64,000 nt of DNA from Flavobacteriaceae bacterium LYZ1037 (GCA_003144015.1 QFWS01000004.1:1-64000); one strand, 5' to 3'. Counted from the first letter of the stretch, positions 16,509 through 25,416 are shown. Notes: generated by a model from the sequence alone, not told the origin. Made by a program: numbers and translations.

Positions 16509-18350
16509 ATGGATATTTCACCAGACAAGCAAAATATAGACAGTGTATTTTCAAATACCACATACTATATAGATTTTTATCAAAGGCAGTACAAATGGAA
16601 TGAAGAGCCTGTTAAGAGGTTGTTAGATGATGTTTTTTATAGGTTTAACGAAGAATACAAAAAATATAAAGATTCAGATATTCCAATTGAAAAAAACATT
16701 GATAAATACTCTTGGTATTATCTAAACACTTATGTTACTAATCTTGTAGAAGGAAAATTATTCGTAGTTGATGGTCAACAAAGGCTAACTACGCTCACCT
16801 TAATTCTAATAAAATTAAGGCATCTAGCTGAAAAGCATGAATCTGATTTAATTGGATGGATTGATGATAAAATTATGGGGCGTTCTGGTTTTAAAAAGAA
16901 CTTCTGGATGAACCATACTGCCCATATAAGTACATTACAAGACTTATTTGATGGCAAAGAATTAAACAGTATAAATACAGATTCAGGAATTACAGCCCAA
17001 AACATGGTAAAGAATTATGCAGAAATATCCAAAGTCCTAAATACACTTTCCAATAAAAAAATATTTGAAACCTTTGTTTTTTATTTCCTCAAAAGATTGG
17101 TCTTGATTAATCTTGATGTTAAACAAACAGATGTTCCAATGGTGTTTGAAGTTATTAATGATAGAGGTGTTAAATTAAAGCCTTATGAAATTTTAAAAGG
17201 TAAGCTATTAGGTCAAATAGATAAAGATGAATTAATTACTTTAGATTTTAATGAAATTTGGGATGCTCAAGTAAAACAAATTAATGATTTTAAAGAAGAT
17301 GAAATAGATGAGTTCTTTACTTATTTTTTAAAAGGTAAATTATCTGACACTAGAGGTTTGGCTCAAAAATTTGACAAAGACTACCATAGAGTAATGTTTG
17401 AAGTAGAGTATGATAAACTTTTAAAATTAAATCACAACCCAAAAGGAGTTAAAAAATTCCTTTTAAATGACTTTGTCTATTTTACTAATTTATATACCAA
17501 AGTGTATAAATATTACCAAGATTTTGATGAAAATCAACCCTTTGTGTTTTATAATAACTTAACACAAATGAACACACAATTCCTTTTAATACTTTCTGCT
17601 TGTGAGTTAAATGACGCAGATGAAGATTTAAAGATTTATAAGATAAGTCAAAACTTAGATAAGATGTTCTGCTTACTTCAATTACAAAGAAGTTATAACA
17701 GCAATGCTTTTTCTACTGATGTTTACAAATTAAGTTCAGAGATAAGAAACAAACCTTTAGCAGAAATTGATGGTATTTTTAACAAATATCTTTTAGGTCA
17801 ATTATCTGATGCTAGGGGTGTCACTGTAGAAAGAGAAATTAGTTACAGTCTTTTTAAAGATACTGGTATTGATTTAGACAAGAGGTTTAAAAGATACTTT
17901 TTTGCAAGAATAGAAAAATTTATTGCCCTCAATACAAAAATGGAAATGAAACAAACCTTTTACAATTTGGTGCAAAACACTGGACATGTAAATGGGTTTC
18001 ATATAGAACACATTTTATCTCATAATGATGAAAATAAAGCACTATTTAATAATGATGATGAGCTTTTTGAAAGAGAAAGAAATAGATTAGGGGGCTTATT
18101 AATTTTAAAGGGCTTGGATAACATTTCAAGTAATAATGAAACTTTTAAGAAAAAACTAAAGTCCTATTCTAATACATTATATTGGAATGAAACATTAAGA
18201 GCAGATGCTTATAAGTCAAAATTAGATTTTACTAAAATGATAAATGAGTATAAACTAAATTTTAAACCTTATGAGCAGTTTGGAGCAGAAGAATTGGAAG
18301 ATAGACACAGATTGCTATTTGATATAGTAAACAGAATTTGGAGTAATTAA
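16509..18350 (+). CDS. GmrSD-type protein (DUF262 + DUF1524), type IV restriction-like
   Basis: 613 aa. The N-terminus is DUF262 (GmrS, ParB/Srx-like): YIDFYQRQYKW near residue 20 and VVDGQQRLTTLTLI near 85 are the nucleotide-binding hallmarks. A long helical middle follows. The C-terminus is DUF1524 (GmrD): HIEHIL at ~497 and the later NRLGGLLILKG and asparagine-rich segment form the His-Me finger nuclease. Single-chain GmrSD enzymes cut DNA with modified bases (for example glucosylated hydroxymethylcytosine) or act in BREX-like and other defences. All motifs are present. The exact target is unknown; the defence role is supported by the adjoining type I system. Confidence 0.85.
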   Translation: MDISPDKQNIDSVFSNTTYYIDFYQRQYKWNEEPVKRLLDDVFYRFNEEYKKYKDSDIPIEKNIDKYSWYYLNTYVTNLVEGKLFVVDGQQRLTTLTLILIKLRHLAEKHESDLIGWIDDKIMGRSGFKKNFWMNHTAHISTLQDLFDGKELNSINTDSGITAQNMVKNYAEISKVLNTLSNKKIFETFVFYFLKRLVLINLDVKQTDVPMVFEVINDRGVKLKPYEILKGKLLGQIDKDELITLDFNEIWDAQVKQINDFKEDEIDEFFTYFLKGKLSDTRGLAQKFDKDYHRVMFEVEYDKLLKLNHNPKGVKKFLLNDFVYFTNLYTKVYKYYQDFDENQPFVFYNNLTQMNTQFLLILSACELNDADEDLKIYKISQNLDKMFCLLQLQRSYNSNAFSTDVYKLSSEIRNKPLAEIDGIFNKYLLGQLSDARGVTVEREISYSLFKDTGIDLDKRFKRYFFARIEKFIALNTKMEMKQTFYNLVQNTGHVNGFHIEHILSHNDENKALFNNDDELFERERNRLGGLLILKGLDNISSNNETFKKKLKSYSNTLYWNETLRADAYKSKLDFTKMINEYKLNFKPYEQFGAEELEDRHRLLFDIVNRIWSN

Positions 18351-18423
18351 AACATGCTTCTAACAGAGACAGATTATAAAAACCAGAATATTATTATTTA
18401 GTATAAATTATTAGGAAATTAAG

Positions 18424-19371
18424 ATGAGTGAAGAAAACAGAAAATTAGAAGCAATAACATTCAGCTTTAAGAAGAAGGATGGAAAATCAGAAACTGGAAT
18501 AAATTTATTTGAAGAGCTATTTTCTAAACTTCCCAATTTTATTGATTTAATGCCGAATGATGAATCAAGCAAAAAGAGCGTAAAAATTGAGAAGAAAAAA
18601 ATTAAAGGAAAAATTACTTCAAGTCTAAAAATACATAAAAGTAGTAGATTTATTACAGGCAAAATATCTTCGACTAACTATGGGAAAATAATAAAAATTA
18701 TCAACCCAAATGATAAAGATGCTGACCCTGTTTATCAGAGCAAGCCTGAACATGGAGTTGAAAAAGTATTTTTCTTTTTTATTTATATTGCAGAGGACAA
18801 TCACAAAGGTTTTATTCTTCTTGAACGTAATGGTGTTTATGGGATTAAGAGTGTTTTTTGTTCTGTTCTAAAAAGTTTTGTTGGAGATTCATATCCAGAA
18901 AACAGAATAGTTTTTAATGACTTCATAGACAAGGAAATTCTAAGAAGATACATGACAAAAGGAGCTACTAAATCTGTAACGCTTAAAACTGATAAAATCC
19001 CCAAAGAAATAAGTGATAAACTTCATTTTTTAGAAGAGGAATTTAAAGATTATACGATAACATTAACAATCAAAAAGAAAAGAGGTAATTTTGGGTCAAG
19101 TACAAAAAAAGTACTCGATAAACTTTACAGTGAAAAGGACAGGAGCTATTTATTAACTGAAAATCTTAAAGTGCTTGGTTTTGGTGAAAATAGTGAAATC
19201 ACAACAAAAGTAAAACTGGATGGCAAGGAAAAAAACATTAACTTTAAGGACTCTTTCAATCTGAAAAGCATTTATGATATAATTGTCAAACAGGATATCT
19301 ATGGAGAGTCAGATTTAGAAGAAATAACACAGACTACAATTAACCTTTTTAAAGAAATTAATCCTTACTAA
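18424..19371 (+). CDS. Unrecognised 315-aa soluble protein, first gene of a two-gene unit
   Basis: 315 aa, lysine-rich, no signal peptide. A ~35-residue N-terminal acidic/helical region is followed by a beta-rich core with FFFFIYIAEDNHKGFILLE and NGVYGIKSVFCSVLKSF (about residues 118-160). Then come FNDFIDKEILRRYMTKG, a beta strand, a helix and a basic segment KKKRGNFGSSTKK near 222. I do not recognise the family. The stop is separated by one base from the start of a 4-TM membrane protein, so the two form a unit. Soluble-sensor plus membrane-partner pairs are common in phage defence (Kiwa has this layout and similar sizes), and it sits directly behind two restriction systems. Function inferred from context only. 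Confidence 0.55.
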   Translation: MSEENRKLEAITFSFKKKDGKSETGINLFEELFSKLPNFIDLMPNDESSKKSVKIEKKKIKGKITSSLKIHKSSRFITGKISSTNYGKIIKIINPNDKDADPVYQSKPEHGVEKVFFFFIYIAEDNHKGFILLERNGVYGIKSVFCSVLKSFVGDSYPENRIVFNDFIDKEILRRYMTKGATKSVTLKTDKIPKEISDKLHFLEEEFKDYTITLTIKKKRGNFGSSTKKVLDKLYSEKDRSYLLTENLKVLGFGENSEITTKVKLDGKEKNINFKDSFNLKSIYDIIVKQDIYGESDLEEITQTTINLFKEINPY

Positions 19372-19372
19372 A

Positions 19373-19903
19373 ATGTTTTCATTTATAAATGTTTTTGAGG
19401 TTGTAAAAAACCATTATCGAACACTGAAGTCAGATGCAAAAGGCAATATTTTGATTTTTTTGGTATTACCTATTTGCATTGGTGTTATATCCATATTTAT
19501 TAAATCAGTTAATTCAAATTTAGACTCAATATTATCAACTGCTTTATCGATTTTTATTGGATTATTTATAAATCTTCTTGTTCTAATTGTTACACTAACC
19601 AAAACACCTATAAGAGAAAAAAAAGAAATAAGAAGACTTGTTGTTGAAGAAACATTTTATAACATTACATATGTTATTCTTATTTCTATTATTGCTCTTG
19701 GATTAATAATGTTGAAGAACATTAATTTTGGTCTAGATGGCATCGGATTAGTGATTTTTAAAAAGTCCATTGTTTTTGTTTTTACTTTTCTTTTTGCTCA
19801 AATCTTATTGACAATTCTCCTAATCATAAAGAGAATATTCAATCTTTTTAAGTTTGATATTAACAATTTCAACAAAGAACAAAAAAACCCAACTTCTAAC
19901 TAA
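19373..19903 (+). CDS. Four-helix membrane protein, partner of the 315-aa protein
   Basis: 176 aa. Four clear membrane segments: about residues 26-43, 53-77, 97-116 and 125-158, with short basic loops (TKTPIREKKEIRR at ~76-88) and a polar tail. It starts one base after the upstream stop, so translation is probably coupled. No family recognised. A membrane effector or sensor working with the upstream soluble protein is plausible. The last bases of the gene contain the hairpin that terminates the opposing DUF3871 gene. Confidence 0.6.
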   Translation: MFSFINVFEVVKNHYRTLKSDAKGNILIFLVLPICIGVISIFIKSVNSNLDSILSTALSIFIGLFINLLVLIVTLTKTPIREKKEIRRLVVEETFYNITYVILISIIALGLIMLKNINFGLDGIGLVIFKKSIVFVFTFLFAQILLTILLIIKRIFNLFKFDINNFNKEQKNPTSN

Positions 19904-19913
19904 AGAAGTTGGG
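19881..19913 (-). terminator. Rho-independent terminator for the DUF3871 operon
   Basis: Stem CCCAACTTC (19888-19896) with GAAGTTGGG (19905-19913) and a run of seven A just to the left, which reads as a T-run after the hairpin on the minus strand. It overlaps the 3' end of the convergent membrane-protein gene. Confidence 0.85.
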
Positions 19914-19919
19914 CATCAC

Positions 19920-20960
19920 TCAACTCAAAAACCAACGATGTTTAGAATCACCATTGATAGCATTTGCCAAGCCTTGAGTAAAATCAAAGGCATTGACGTT
20001 TCTTGATAGAAAAGAGTCTATATAAGAGCTCTTATTAGCTCCTGTGAAGAGATTATATACATTCCAAAGGTTAATATCTCCATTATCGTTTCTACAAAAG
20101 CTATCATCTAGGTAATAGTCTTTAGCTACTGTAGAAATCTGTCCATCATTGAGAAACAATTCTGGAATTTGAGATTTATCCTGTTTTGGTAAATAATGAT
20201 ATAATCTTGCTCTACCAATAAGCTGAGCAAATTGTTGTTCAGTTAAATTATGCTGAGATAACAGCTTCATTTCCTGTAAATGTGACTGAGCATTATAATT
20301 TTGAATTAGGTCTAAAATCTTAGACTGTAATTCTGCATAATTCCCTACTCGCATTTCATCTTGATAACCATCTGTAGAAATACATAAATTACAGCATACC
20401 ATATTTTGAAAACCTATAAAGAACTTAAACTTTTCAAAGGTTTTTCTGTTATAAAGGTTCTCTTGGTTGTAAGCTCTAACTCCACCAACCGTTAATGAAA
20501 CATCATGACCATTAATGTTTTCAGTAATGGATGGAATTCTAATGATGAATGCCATTCTTTCAAAATACTGCGTTTTCTCATGGTCTAAAAGTTCTTTTAC
20601 TGGCTTATAAATAGCATCAGCAGTTCTCCCTTTTATTTGATGTGAAACTCTAACCTCTGGCACTTCAATAGCATGATGAGAAAACACTTTACCCACACAA
20701 TCTTGAGCTATTTCTATAAACTCTTGATGTGCTAATGTTTTCTCATTATCTTTTGAGAATACAGGAATAATGCAATCGTGCTTTAAAGTAGAAAGGCTAA
20801 CAGGTTTAGTGTTCGCCTCTATAAATGGACTCTGCTTAAATGATGATTGCTGATTTATACTACTTTCTATTTCTAAAGTTTGTCCTGTACCTTCAGGAAT
20901 AATTAAGCTACTATTAGCTTCAATTTTTGACTTATTGTGGGTGACTTGTATTAACTCCAT
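19920..20960 (-). CDS. DUF3871 family protein
   Basis: 346 aa. The pattern FIEANTKPVSLSTLKHDCII, RVSHQIKGRTADAIYKPVKE, SLTVGGVRAYNQENLYNRK and FKFFIGFQNMVCCNLC fits DUF3871, a Bacteroidota family carried by phages and integrative elements. No catalytic residues are known. It overlaps the 3' end of the AAA ATPase gene by 29 bases, so the two are co-expressed. The C-terminal helical part resembles the phage/plasmid-type DUF932 proteins, which are also of unknown function and often paired with recombination ATPases. Possibly a DNA-binding or recombination accessory; unproven. Confidence 0.75.
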   Translation of the reverse strand: MELIQVTHNKSKIEANSSLIIPEGTGQTLEIESSINQQSSFKQSPFIEANTKPVSLSTLKHDCIIPVFSKDNEKTLAHQEFIEIAQDCVGKVFSHHAIEVPEVRVSHQIKGRTADAIYKPVKELLDHEKTQYFERMAFIIRIPSITENINGHDVSLTVGGVRAYNQENLYNRKTFEKFKFFIGFQNMVCCNLCISTDGYQDEMRVGNYAELQSKILDLIQNYNAQSHLQEMKLLSQHNLTEQQFAQLIGRARLYHYLPKQDKSQIPELFLNDGQISTVAKDYYLDDSFCRNDNGDINLWNVYNLFTGANKSSYIDSFLSRNVNAFDFTQGLANAINGDSKHRWFLS

Positions 20961-21801
20961 TACTTGATATGTTTTGTGGGTTTAACAATTGTTTTTTTGA
21001 TTGGATAGTTTCCTTTTGAAGTTTAAAATCTTCATCCAAATCTTTCATACTGTAATACTGATTATAAAGCTGTCTTAATGCCTCAATATCATTACAAGCT
21101 GTAATTAGCTCTCTAACTTCATCTAGGCTAGTACCATTGTTGCACCAATCAAGTATTTTCCTTCCTGTAGAACCATTAATTATGAATTCTGGTTTTCCCA
21201 TAAATAAGCCTGTTCTATCTTTTGAACTACTAGCAAAATGTTTAATATCTACATCAAATACTAGAGTAAATTCGTAGTCTGTTCCATCTCTAGAAATAGA
21301 TTTTAAACCTACTTTTTCAGGTACATATTTACCATCTTTCTGCTGTAATACATAATCTTGTTTAGTACGCATAGTAGCAATAATATGAATTGGGGATTGT
21401 AATATTTTATTTAAAAACACTTTCTCTAAAGGCTTAATTTTTGCCCAATTTGTAAAACTGTTGCCAGCCATTTTAGAATGAAAGTCTAACAAATACTCCC
21501 AACAGTGACTCATACTGTCTATGATTATCACTTCTATATTGGCTTTTTCACAAACCTCTATAGCTTCTACATATTTTTCAGGTGTAAATGGTGGCTGTAA
21601 GGATAACACATTGTAGCCACCTAAATGAGCGTATAAATCTGCTGAACCATTTTCAGTGTCTATAATAGCTACTTTAGATAAATTGTCATTGGTAAGTCCT
21701 TTAGCTATTAATAAGCTACTGTAGGTTTTGCCAGAACCTGCTGAACCCTGTAATGCCATTTTTATCTTGGCAAGTTTCCTTTCTGATTTTCTTAATTGCA
21801 T
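20932..21801 (-). CDS. AAA_24-type P-loop ATPase (phage/mobile-element type)
   Basis: 289 aa. Walker A is GSAGSGKTYSS near residue 20 and Walker B is IEVIIIDSMSHCW near 95. The layout (IDTENGSADLYAH after strand 2, then ATMRTKQDYVLQQ as sensor-like motif) fits the RecA-like AAA_24 group found next to recombination and replication genes in phages. The C-terminal ~70 residues are helical and charged. It shares 29 bases with the DUF3871 gene and is transcribed downstream of, but apart from, the integrase. A role in loading or displacing proteins during island DNA replication or recombination is likely. Confidence 0.8.
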   Translation of the reverse strand: MQLRKSERKLAKIKMALQGSAGSGKTYSSLLIAKGLTNDNLSKVAIIDTENGSADLYAHLGGYNVLSLQPPFTPEKYVEAIEVCEKANIEVIIIDSMSHCWEYLLDFHSKMAGNSFTNWAKIKPLEKVFLNKILQSPIHIIATMRTKQDYVLQQKDGKYVPEKVGLKSISRDGTDYEFTLVFDVDIKHFASSSKDRTGLFMGKPEFIINGSTGRKILDWCNNGTSLDEVRELITACNDIEALRQLYNQYYSMKDLDEDFKLQKETIQSKKQLLNPQNISSNGVNTSHPQ

Positions 21802-21876
21802 AATTTTAAATTTTTGAAGGTTAATATTAAATTGAATTATTTTTAATTTGAACCTGAACAGATTCAGTATATAATG

Positions 21877-21905
21877 AAAAAGACCCTCATAAAATGAGAG
21901 CCTTT
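21877..21905 (-). terminator. Rho-independent terminator downstream of the integrase
   Basis: On the minus strand GGCTCTCAT-TTT-ATGAGGGTC is followed by a T-run (AAAAAG on the plus strand at 21877). It lies 11 bases after the integrase stop and separates the rep-int transcript from the ATPase-DUF3871 genes. Confidence 0.8.
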
Positions 21906-21915
21906 TCTTGTTGTT

Positions 21916-23148
21916 TTAAGAAGCATATTTCAGCTTTGGTTCTTCGAGTAATTTGCTCATTGCATCATCTATTATCTCATCTTTAAACTCCTTGAGGTAA
22001 GCTTGAGTAACACTTACATCATGATGTCCCATAGATTTGCCAATTACATCTGTTGATATTCCTGCAAACTTTAAATTTGTTGCAAAACTGTGTCTAATTA
22101 CATAAGATGATACATTTTGTTCTACACCTTGAATTTTTGCTATCTCTTTAAGTTGCTTATTAAATCTTCTTAATGTTTTATGCTTTCTGCTTTCAACTTG
22201 CATAGGTGTTAAGTCCTGTTTTAATAAGATTGGAAACACAAAATCTGTTGGTCTATTCTGAGCTTTATAATAAGCTATAACCTGCTTTACTGGTTCTAAC
22301 ATTTTTACAGTAAATCTGCCTTTAGTTTTAGAACGGATATATAAAATTCTATCTCCTTGAATATTGTCCCATTTCAATTTCATCATGTCAACAAAATTCA
22401 TCCCTCCCATATAATAACTAAATACTAGATAGTTTTTTGTGTTTATTAAATGTGGATATTTCTCAATGTCTATTGCTTCCATTAACTTCATTTCATCTCT
22501 AATCAATGCCTTTTTCACACCTACAACTTTAAACTTTGATATTTTATAAATCTTAAACGGGTAGTATTTTTCATCTACTACTCCACTTTTAATAGCATAA
22601 TTATACAATGCCCTGAGAGTTCTCATTTTTATACCAATACCTCCATCAGAATTATTATTGCTTCTTAAATAGGTTTCATACTTATCTAAAAATGCTGGTG
22701 TAATTTCTCTGAATACTAAATTTTTATTCTTTTGGAATTTAAAAAATGAGTTATAAGTGTCTTTATATGGTTTTGAATTACCTATTCTACCAGCTTTAAT
22801 AAAGTCTTCTATTTTTTCTTTCCAGAATTCTGACACAGTAACTTTTGAAGATTTTCTACCTCTAAACTTCGCTTCAAACTGGTTTAATGTAAAGTCAATA
22901 TTGTCTAAAGCAAATTCGTCTATTATTTTCAATGCCTTTTCTTCTAACTTCAATAACAGCCTATTTCTTTGTGAAGCATTTGGGTATGTTTTTTTAAACT
23001 CATTCTTTTTAGTGTCCCAATCTACTTTTTTACTGAGCATCCCTAAAGAAATCATTTTAGAATTCCTCTCTTTTACTATTCTTAATATTACAGGGTACTC
23101 ACCTGCTTTGTTTGGTTTTTTTCTTAACGTGATATTAATACTTGCCAT
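21916..23148 (-). CDS. int: Tyrosine recombinase / integrase of the island
   Basis: 410 aa. N-terminal arm-binding domain (MASINITLRKKPNKAGEYPV), SAM-like core-binding domain (~95-205), catalytic domain to the end. The catalytic signatures are RHSFATNLKFAGIS with HxxR-type residues, MGHHDVSVTQAYL carrying the final H and the tyrosine nucleophile, and an earlier arginine region in MGGMNFVDMMKLKW. It belongs to the Bacteroidota group of CTnDOT- and phage-type integrases with an Arm-DNA-bind_5 and phage_int_SAM_5 layout. It sits 2.3 kb from the intact tRNA end (attR), as expected for the enzyme that inserted this island at the tRNA anticodon arm. Confidence 0.95.
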   Translation of the reverse strand: MASINITLRKKPNKAGEYPVILRIVKERNSKMISLGMLSKKVDWDTKKNEFKKTYPNASQRNRLLLKLEEKALKIIDEFALDNIDFTLNQFEAKFRGRKSSKVTVSEFWKEKIEDFIKAGRIGNSKPYKDTYNSFFKFQKNKNLVFREITPAFLDKYETYLRSNNNSDGGIGIKMRTLRALYNYAIKSGVVDEKYYPFKIYKISKFKVVGVKKALIRDEMKLMEAIDIEKYPHLINTKNYLVFSYYMGGMNFVDMMKLKWDNIQGDRILYIRSKTKGRFTVKMLEPVKQVIAYYKAQNRPTDFVFPILLKQDLTPMQVESRKHKTLRRFNKQLKEIAKIQGVEQNVSSYVIRHSFATNLKFAGISTDVIGKSMGHHDVSVTQAYLKEFKDEIIDDAMSKLLEEPKLKYAS

Positions 23149-23216
23149 ATTATTTATGTTTTAGTAGAGTGACATATTCCTGCTATAGTAAGTAAGGAAT
23201 TAGTCATTCTTTTTTG

Positions 23217-24110
23217 TTAACTATTTAGTAATTCACTAAACTTTTGGATTAAACTTGCTCTTAAAAAGGTCTTTGTCTTTAGTAAATCGTTTTTAACCAA
23301 TAGACTTTGAAATTCTTTTATTTCTGTGGGTTTACGGTTCCTGTTTTGCCTTTCAGAGAGTTTTTCCCAATAGTTGTAGCTTAAGTAAGATTCTAATTGA
23401 CCTTTATCCTTTTTAGTGATTTTAGTGTCTGTTAGAATGTTATCTACTATAGTTAATTCATCAAACCGTTTAAGTAAATCGTCAAATAAATTCTGTAACA
23501 GCTTCTTGGATTTTAAATCGTGTAGCTTATAAACTCCCTTTGGATGAAAGCTTTTGTTGGTTTTGTGCTTTATTTCAAACCTTATAATATGTTCATCTAA
23601 ATCATACTGTTTTGCCTTGTCGTAAATTTTAAAGTAGTAGTTATAATGATTAAACTGTTTGTATTCTCCTCTACCTCCAAACTGCTCATTATGGCTGTGA
23701 ATTTTTAGCTGATGTAATATTATATTTTGTCTTATAATGCACTCTGCTTGTACTGGCAACTTTATATTTAAACCAAATTCTAATTGAGTTAAACGTGTGC
23801 TTTGCAAGTCTGTAAGCTTATCATCTAAATGATTTATAGTTTTACAAAGTTCAGAATACCTAAAGTCATTATAATTATGAGCATCTTCACCTTGCAACAC
23901 ATTGCATAGTTTATGAATTGAATTCTTTACATATACAGACTTATCATTTATTCTAACGTCCATATTACCAATCTTGGCTGTATATGGGTATCTAATTTCA
24001 CCTGAATGACATTCTAAAACCGTAAGTAATTCCTCAAAATTATCTTCGTTGCAAACAAAAGGCTCTATAACACTTTTGTCTTGGTATTTAAGTCGAACAA
24101 AATCTATCAT
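23217..24110 (-). CDS. Replication-initiator-like protein (phage/plasmid Rep, G2P/Rep_trans type)
   Basis: 297 aa. MIDFVRLKYQ at the start and the YYFKIYDKAKQYDL motif near residue 165, followed by HIIRFEIKHK, match the rolling-circle initiators of filamentous phages and Rep_trans plasmids. In those, a KIYDK-type strand precedes the E-x-K metal/active region. The tyrosines in YYFKIYDK are candidates for the nicking nucleophile. It overlaps the upstream excisionase-like gene by four bases (ATGA) and is followed by int after 68 bases, so the three form one operon. It may drive rolling-circle replication of the excised circle. Family assignment is by motif pattern only. Confidence 0.7.
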   Translation of the reverse strand: MIDFVRLKYQDKSVIEPFVCNEDNFEELLTVLECHSGEIRYPYTAKIGNMDVRINDKSVYVKNSIHKLCNVLQGEDAHNYNDFRYSELCKTINHLDDKLTDLQSTRLTQLEFGLNIKLPVQAECIIRQNIILHQLKIHSHNEQFGGRGEYKQFNHYNYYFKIYDKAKQYDLDEHIIRFEIKHKTNKSFHPKGVYKLHDLKSKKLLQNLFDDLLKRFDELTIVDNILTDTKITKKDKGQLESYLSYNYWEKLSERQNRNRKPTEIKEFQSLLVKNDLLKTKTFLRASLIQKFSELLNS

Positions 24111-24409
24111 GACTCTAGATTTTTGTTGGTTCTACTTAAATAGTCATCAACATCAGTATCTAATTCATCATTAGACAGTACTTTGCCGTTAAAAATCCAT
24201 TCATCAAGTTCAGATTTCTTGAAATAGATTTTTTTACCTCCAGGTTTATAAAAAGGGATTTCCTTTTTACTCGTCATCTTGAACAAACAAGATTTTGAAA
24301 GTTGTAAATACACTGTAGCATCTTCTACAGTTAGGATTTCTTTTTGCTGTATGTTTAGAGCTAAAAGAAGTTCTTTAATTTCTTTAATTTCATTTTGGAT
24401 AAATTCCAT
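24107..24409 (-). CDS. Excisionase-like helix-turn-helix protein
   Basis: 100 aa with an HTH_17 / MerR-like winged helix: ILTVEDATVYLQLSKSCLFK, then IPFYKPGGKKIYFKKSELDEW, which is the standard layout of excisionases and plasmid/island regulators. An N-terminal ~20-residue helix precedes it and an acidic tail follows. It overlaps rep by four bases. Likely roles are directing excision together with Int, or regulating rep-int. The palindrome at 24486-24512 lies 77 bases upstream of the start and is a candidate target. Confidence 0.82.
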   Translation of the reverse strand: MEFIQNEIKEIKELLLALNIQQKEILTVEDATVYLQLSKSCLFKMTSKKEIPFYKPGGKKIYFKKSELDEWIFNGKVLSNDELDTDVDDYLSRTNKNLES

Positions 24410-24485
24410 AACTTTAAATTGTTATGGATGTGCACATCCTTGTTATTGTTGAAACAAAGAAACTGCGAAGAAAGCCTTACATAAG

Positions 24486-24512
24486 TTTACCATACCTTGA
24501 CTGTATGGTAAA
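24486..24512. promoter_or_regulatory. Perfect 10-bp palindrome upstream of the xis-rep-int operon
   Basis: TTTACCATAC (24486-24495), a 7-base spacer, GTATGGTAAA (24503-24512). It lies between the stop of the 24520 gene and the start of the HTH gene and has no T-run, so it is unlikely to be a terminator. It could be an operator for the island regulator or a hairpin origin nicked by Rep. Confidence 0.55.
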
Positions 24513-24519
24513 GCTATAT

Positions 24520-25374
24520 TTATAGTGAAGATATAATGGTGTCAATTCTGTCTTTAGAAGCTGGATTATCTGACATTGCTTCTCTGGATTGTTTTAGGTT
24601 TTTTAATTCATTTCCCTTGTGGTCTCTAAAAACATACCTGATAAATTTATAAAGGTCATTTATAATACTTCTGCTTAAAAAGTCATTGTTAATTAGCTCA
24701 TCTAAAAAGTAAAGTAATGAAGGTTTGCTAACAAAGTTTTTGTTTTTACCAGTAATTAACCAATTAATGCCATAGTCAACTTCATTTCCAGTAAAGGCAT
24801 TTATAAACTCTTCTTTGGTACAATTTATAATTGAAGGTTTTTCATTTAGTAGTTTATATAAAGTTTTAATTTGGGTTAATTGCTCTTTGGGTGTCTCTGC
24901 TATAAAAACAAATGAAGATGTGTAAGAATAATTAGTTGCTTGTTTTGAATATTGGTTAATCAAACTTTCTAATTGTTCAAAATAAGTAGGTAAAAAAGTG
25001 AATTCTTTACATGTACTATTACTAAAAAAGCTATTTAGTTTTATTCTTAAAAAATCGGCATACGCCTTAACTTCTTTTTTGTCAGAAAAACGTTCTTGAA
25101 AACCTAGCTCAATGAACTCTTTAGCTTGCTTTACTTCTTGGTTTAGTTTTCCCTTAACAGAGCCTTCAAAAGAAAAAGTAATATACTCAGATTTTACTTG
25201 GTCAAAATGAATATTTAGAACTTTAACAATATGATTTAGCTTGTCTATCTTGTCTACATTATTAAAATGGAGCTCTTCGGTAATATTGATGTAAAATTCT
25301 TTTAGGTCTTTATGTATCTCATTTTCTAAATACCAATCAAAAAATGCTAAAGGATGTTCTGTTGTACTTCTCAT
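24520..25374 (-). CDS. Hypothetical protein at the right end of the island (possibly RteC-like)
   Basis: 284 aa, soluble, mostly helical. It starts MRSTTEHPLAFFDWYLENEI. The middle segment IDKLNHIVKVLNIHFDQVKS and the position beside integrase and excisionase genes recall RteC-type regulators of Bacteroides conjugative elements, but the similarity is weak to my eye. The last ~70 residues include a possible winged-helix-like part (DLYKFIRYVFRDHKGNELKN). It is the gene nearest attR, 109 bases from the restored tRNA, in the position often taken by the regulator of excision. Call it unrecognised with that hint. Confidence 0.5.
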   Translation of the reverse strand: MRSTTEHPLAFFDWYLENEIHKDLKEFYINITEELHFNNVDKIDKLNHIVKVLNIHFDQVKSEYITFSFEGSVKGKLNQEVKQAKEFIELGFQERFSDKKEVKAYADFLRIKLNSFFSNSTCKEFTFLPTYFEQLESLINQYSKQATNYSYTSSFVFIAETPKEQLTQIKTLYKLLNEKPSIINCTKEEFINAFTGNEVDYGINWLITGKNKNFVSKPSLLYFLDELINNDFLSRSIINDLYKFIRYVFRDHKGNELKNLKQSREAMSDNPASKDRIDTIISSL

Positions 25375-25416
25375 AAATCAAAACTACAAAAAAGTAAAAT
25401 TTAATAATTAGAAATG

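Noticed and set aside
18424-19903. Direct assignment as Kiwa (KwaA/KwaB)
   Set aside because: Sizes and architecture are similar but gene order is reversed and no KwaB motif could be confirmed by eye; kept as an open candidate.
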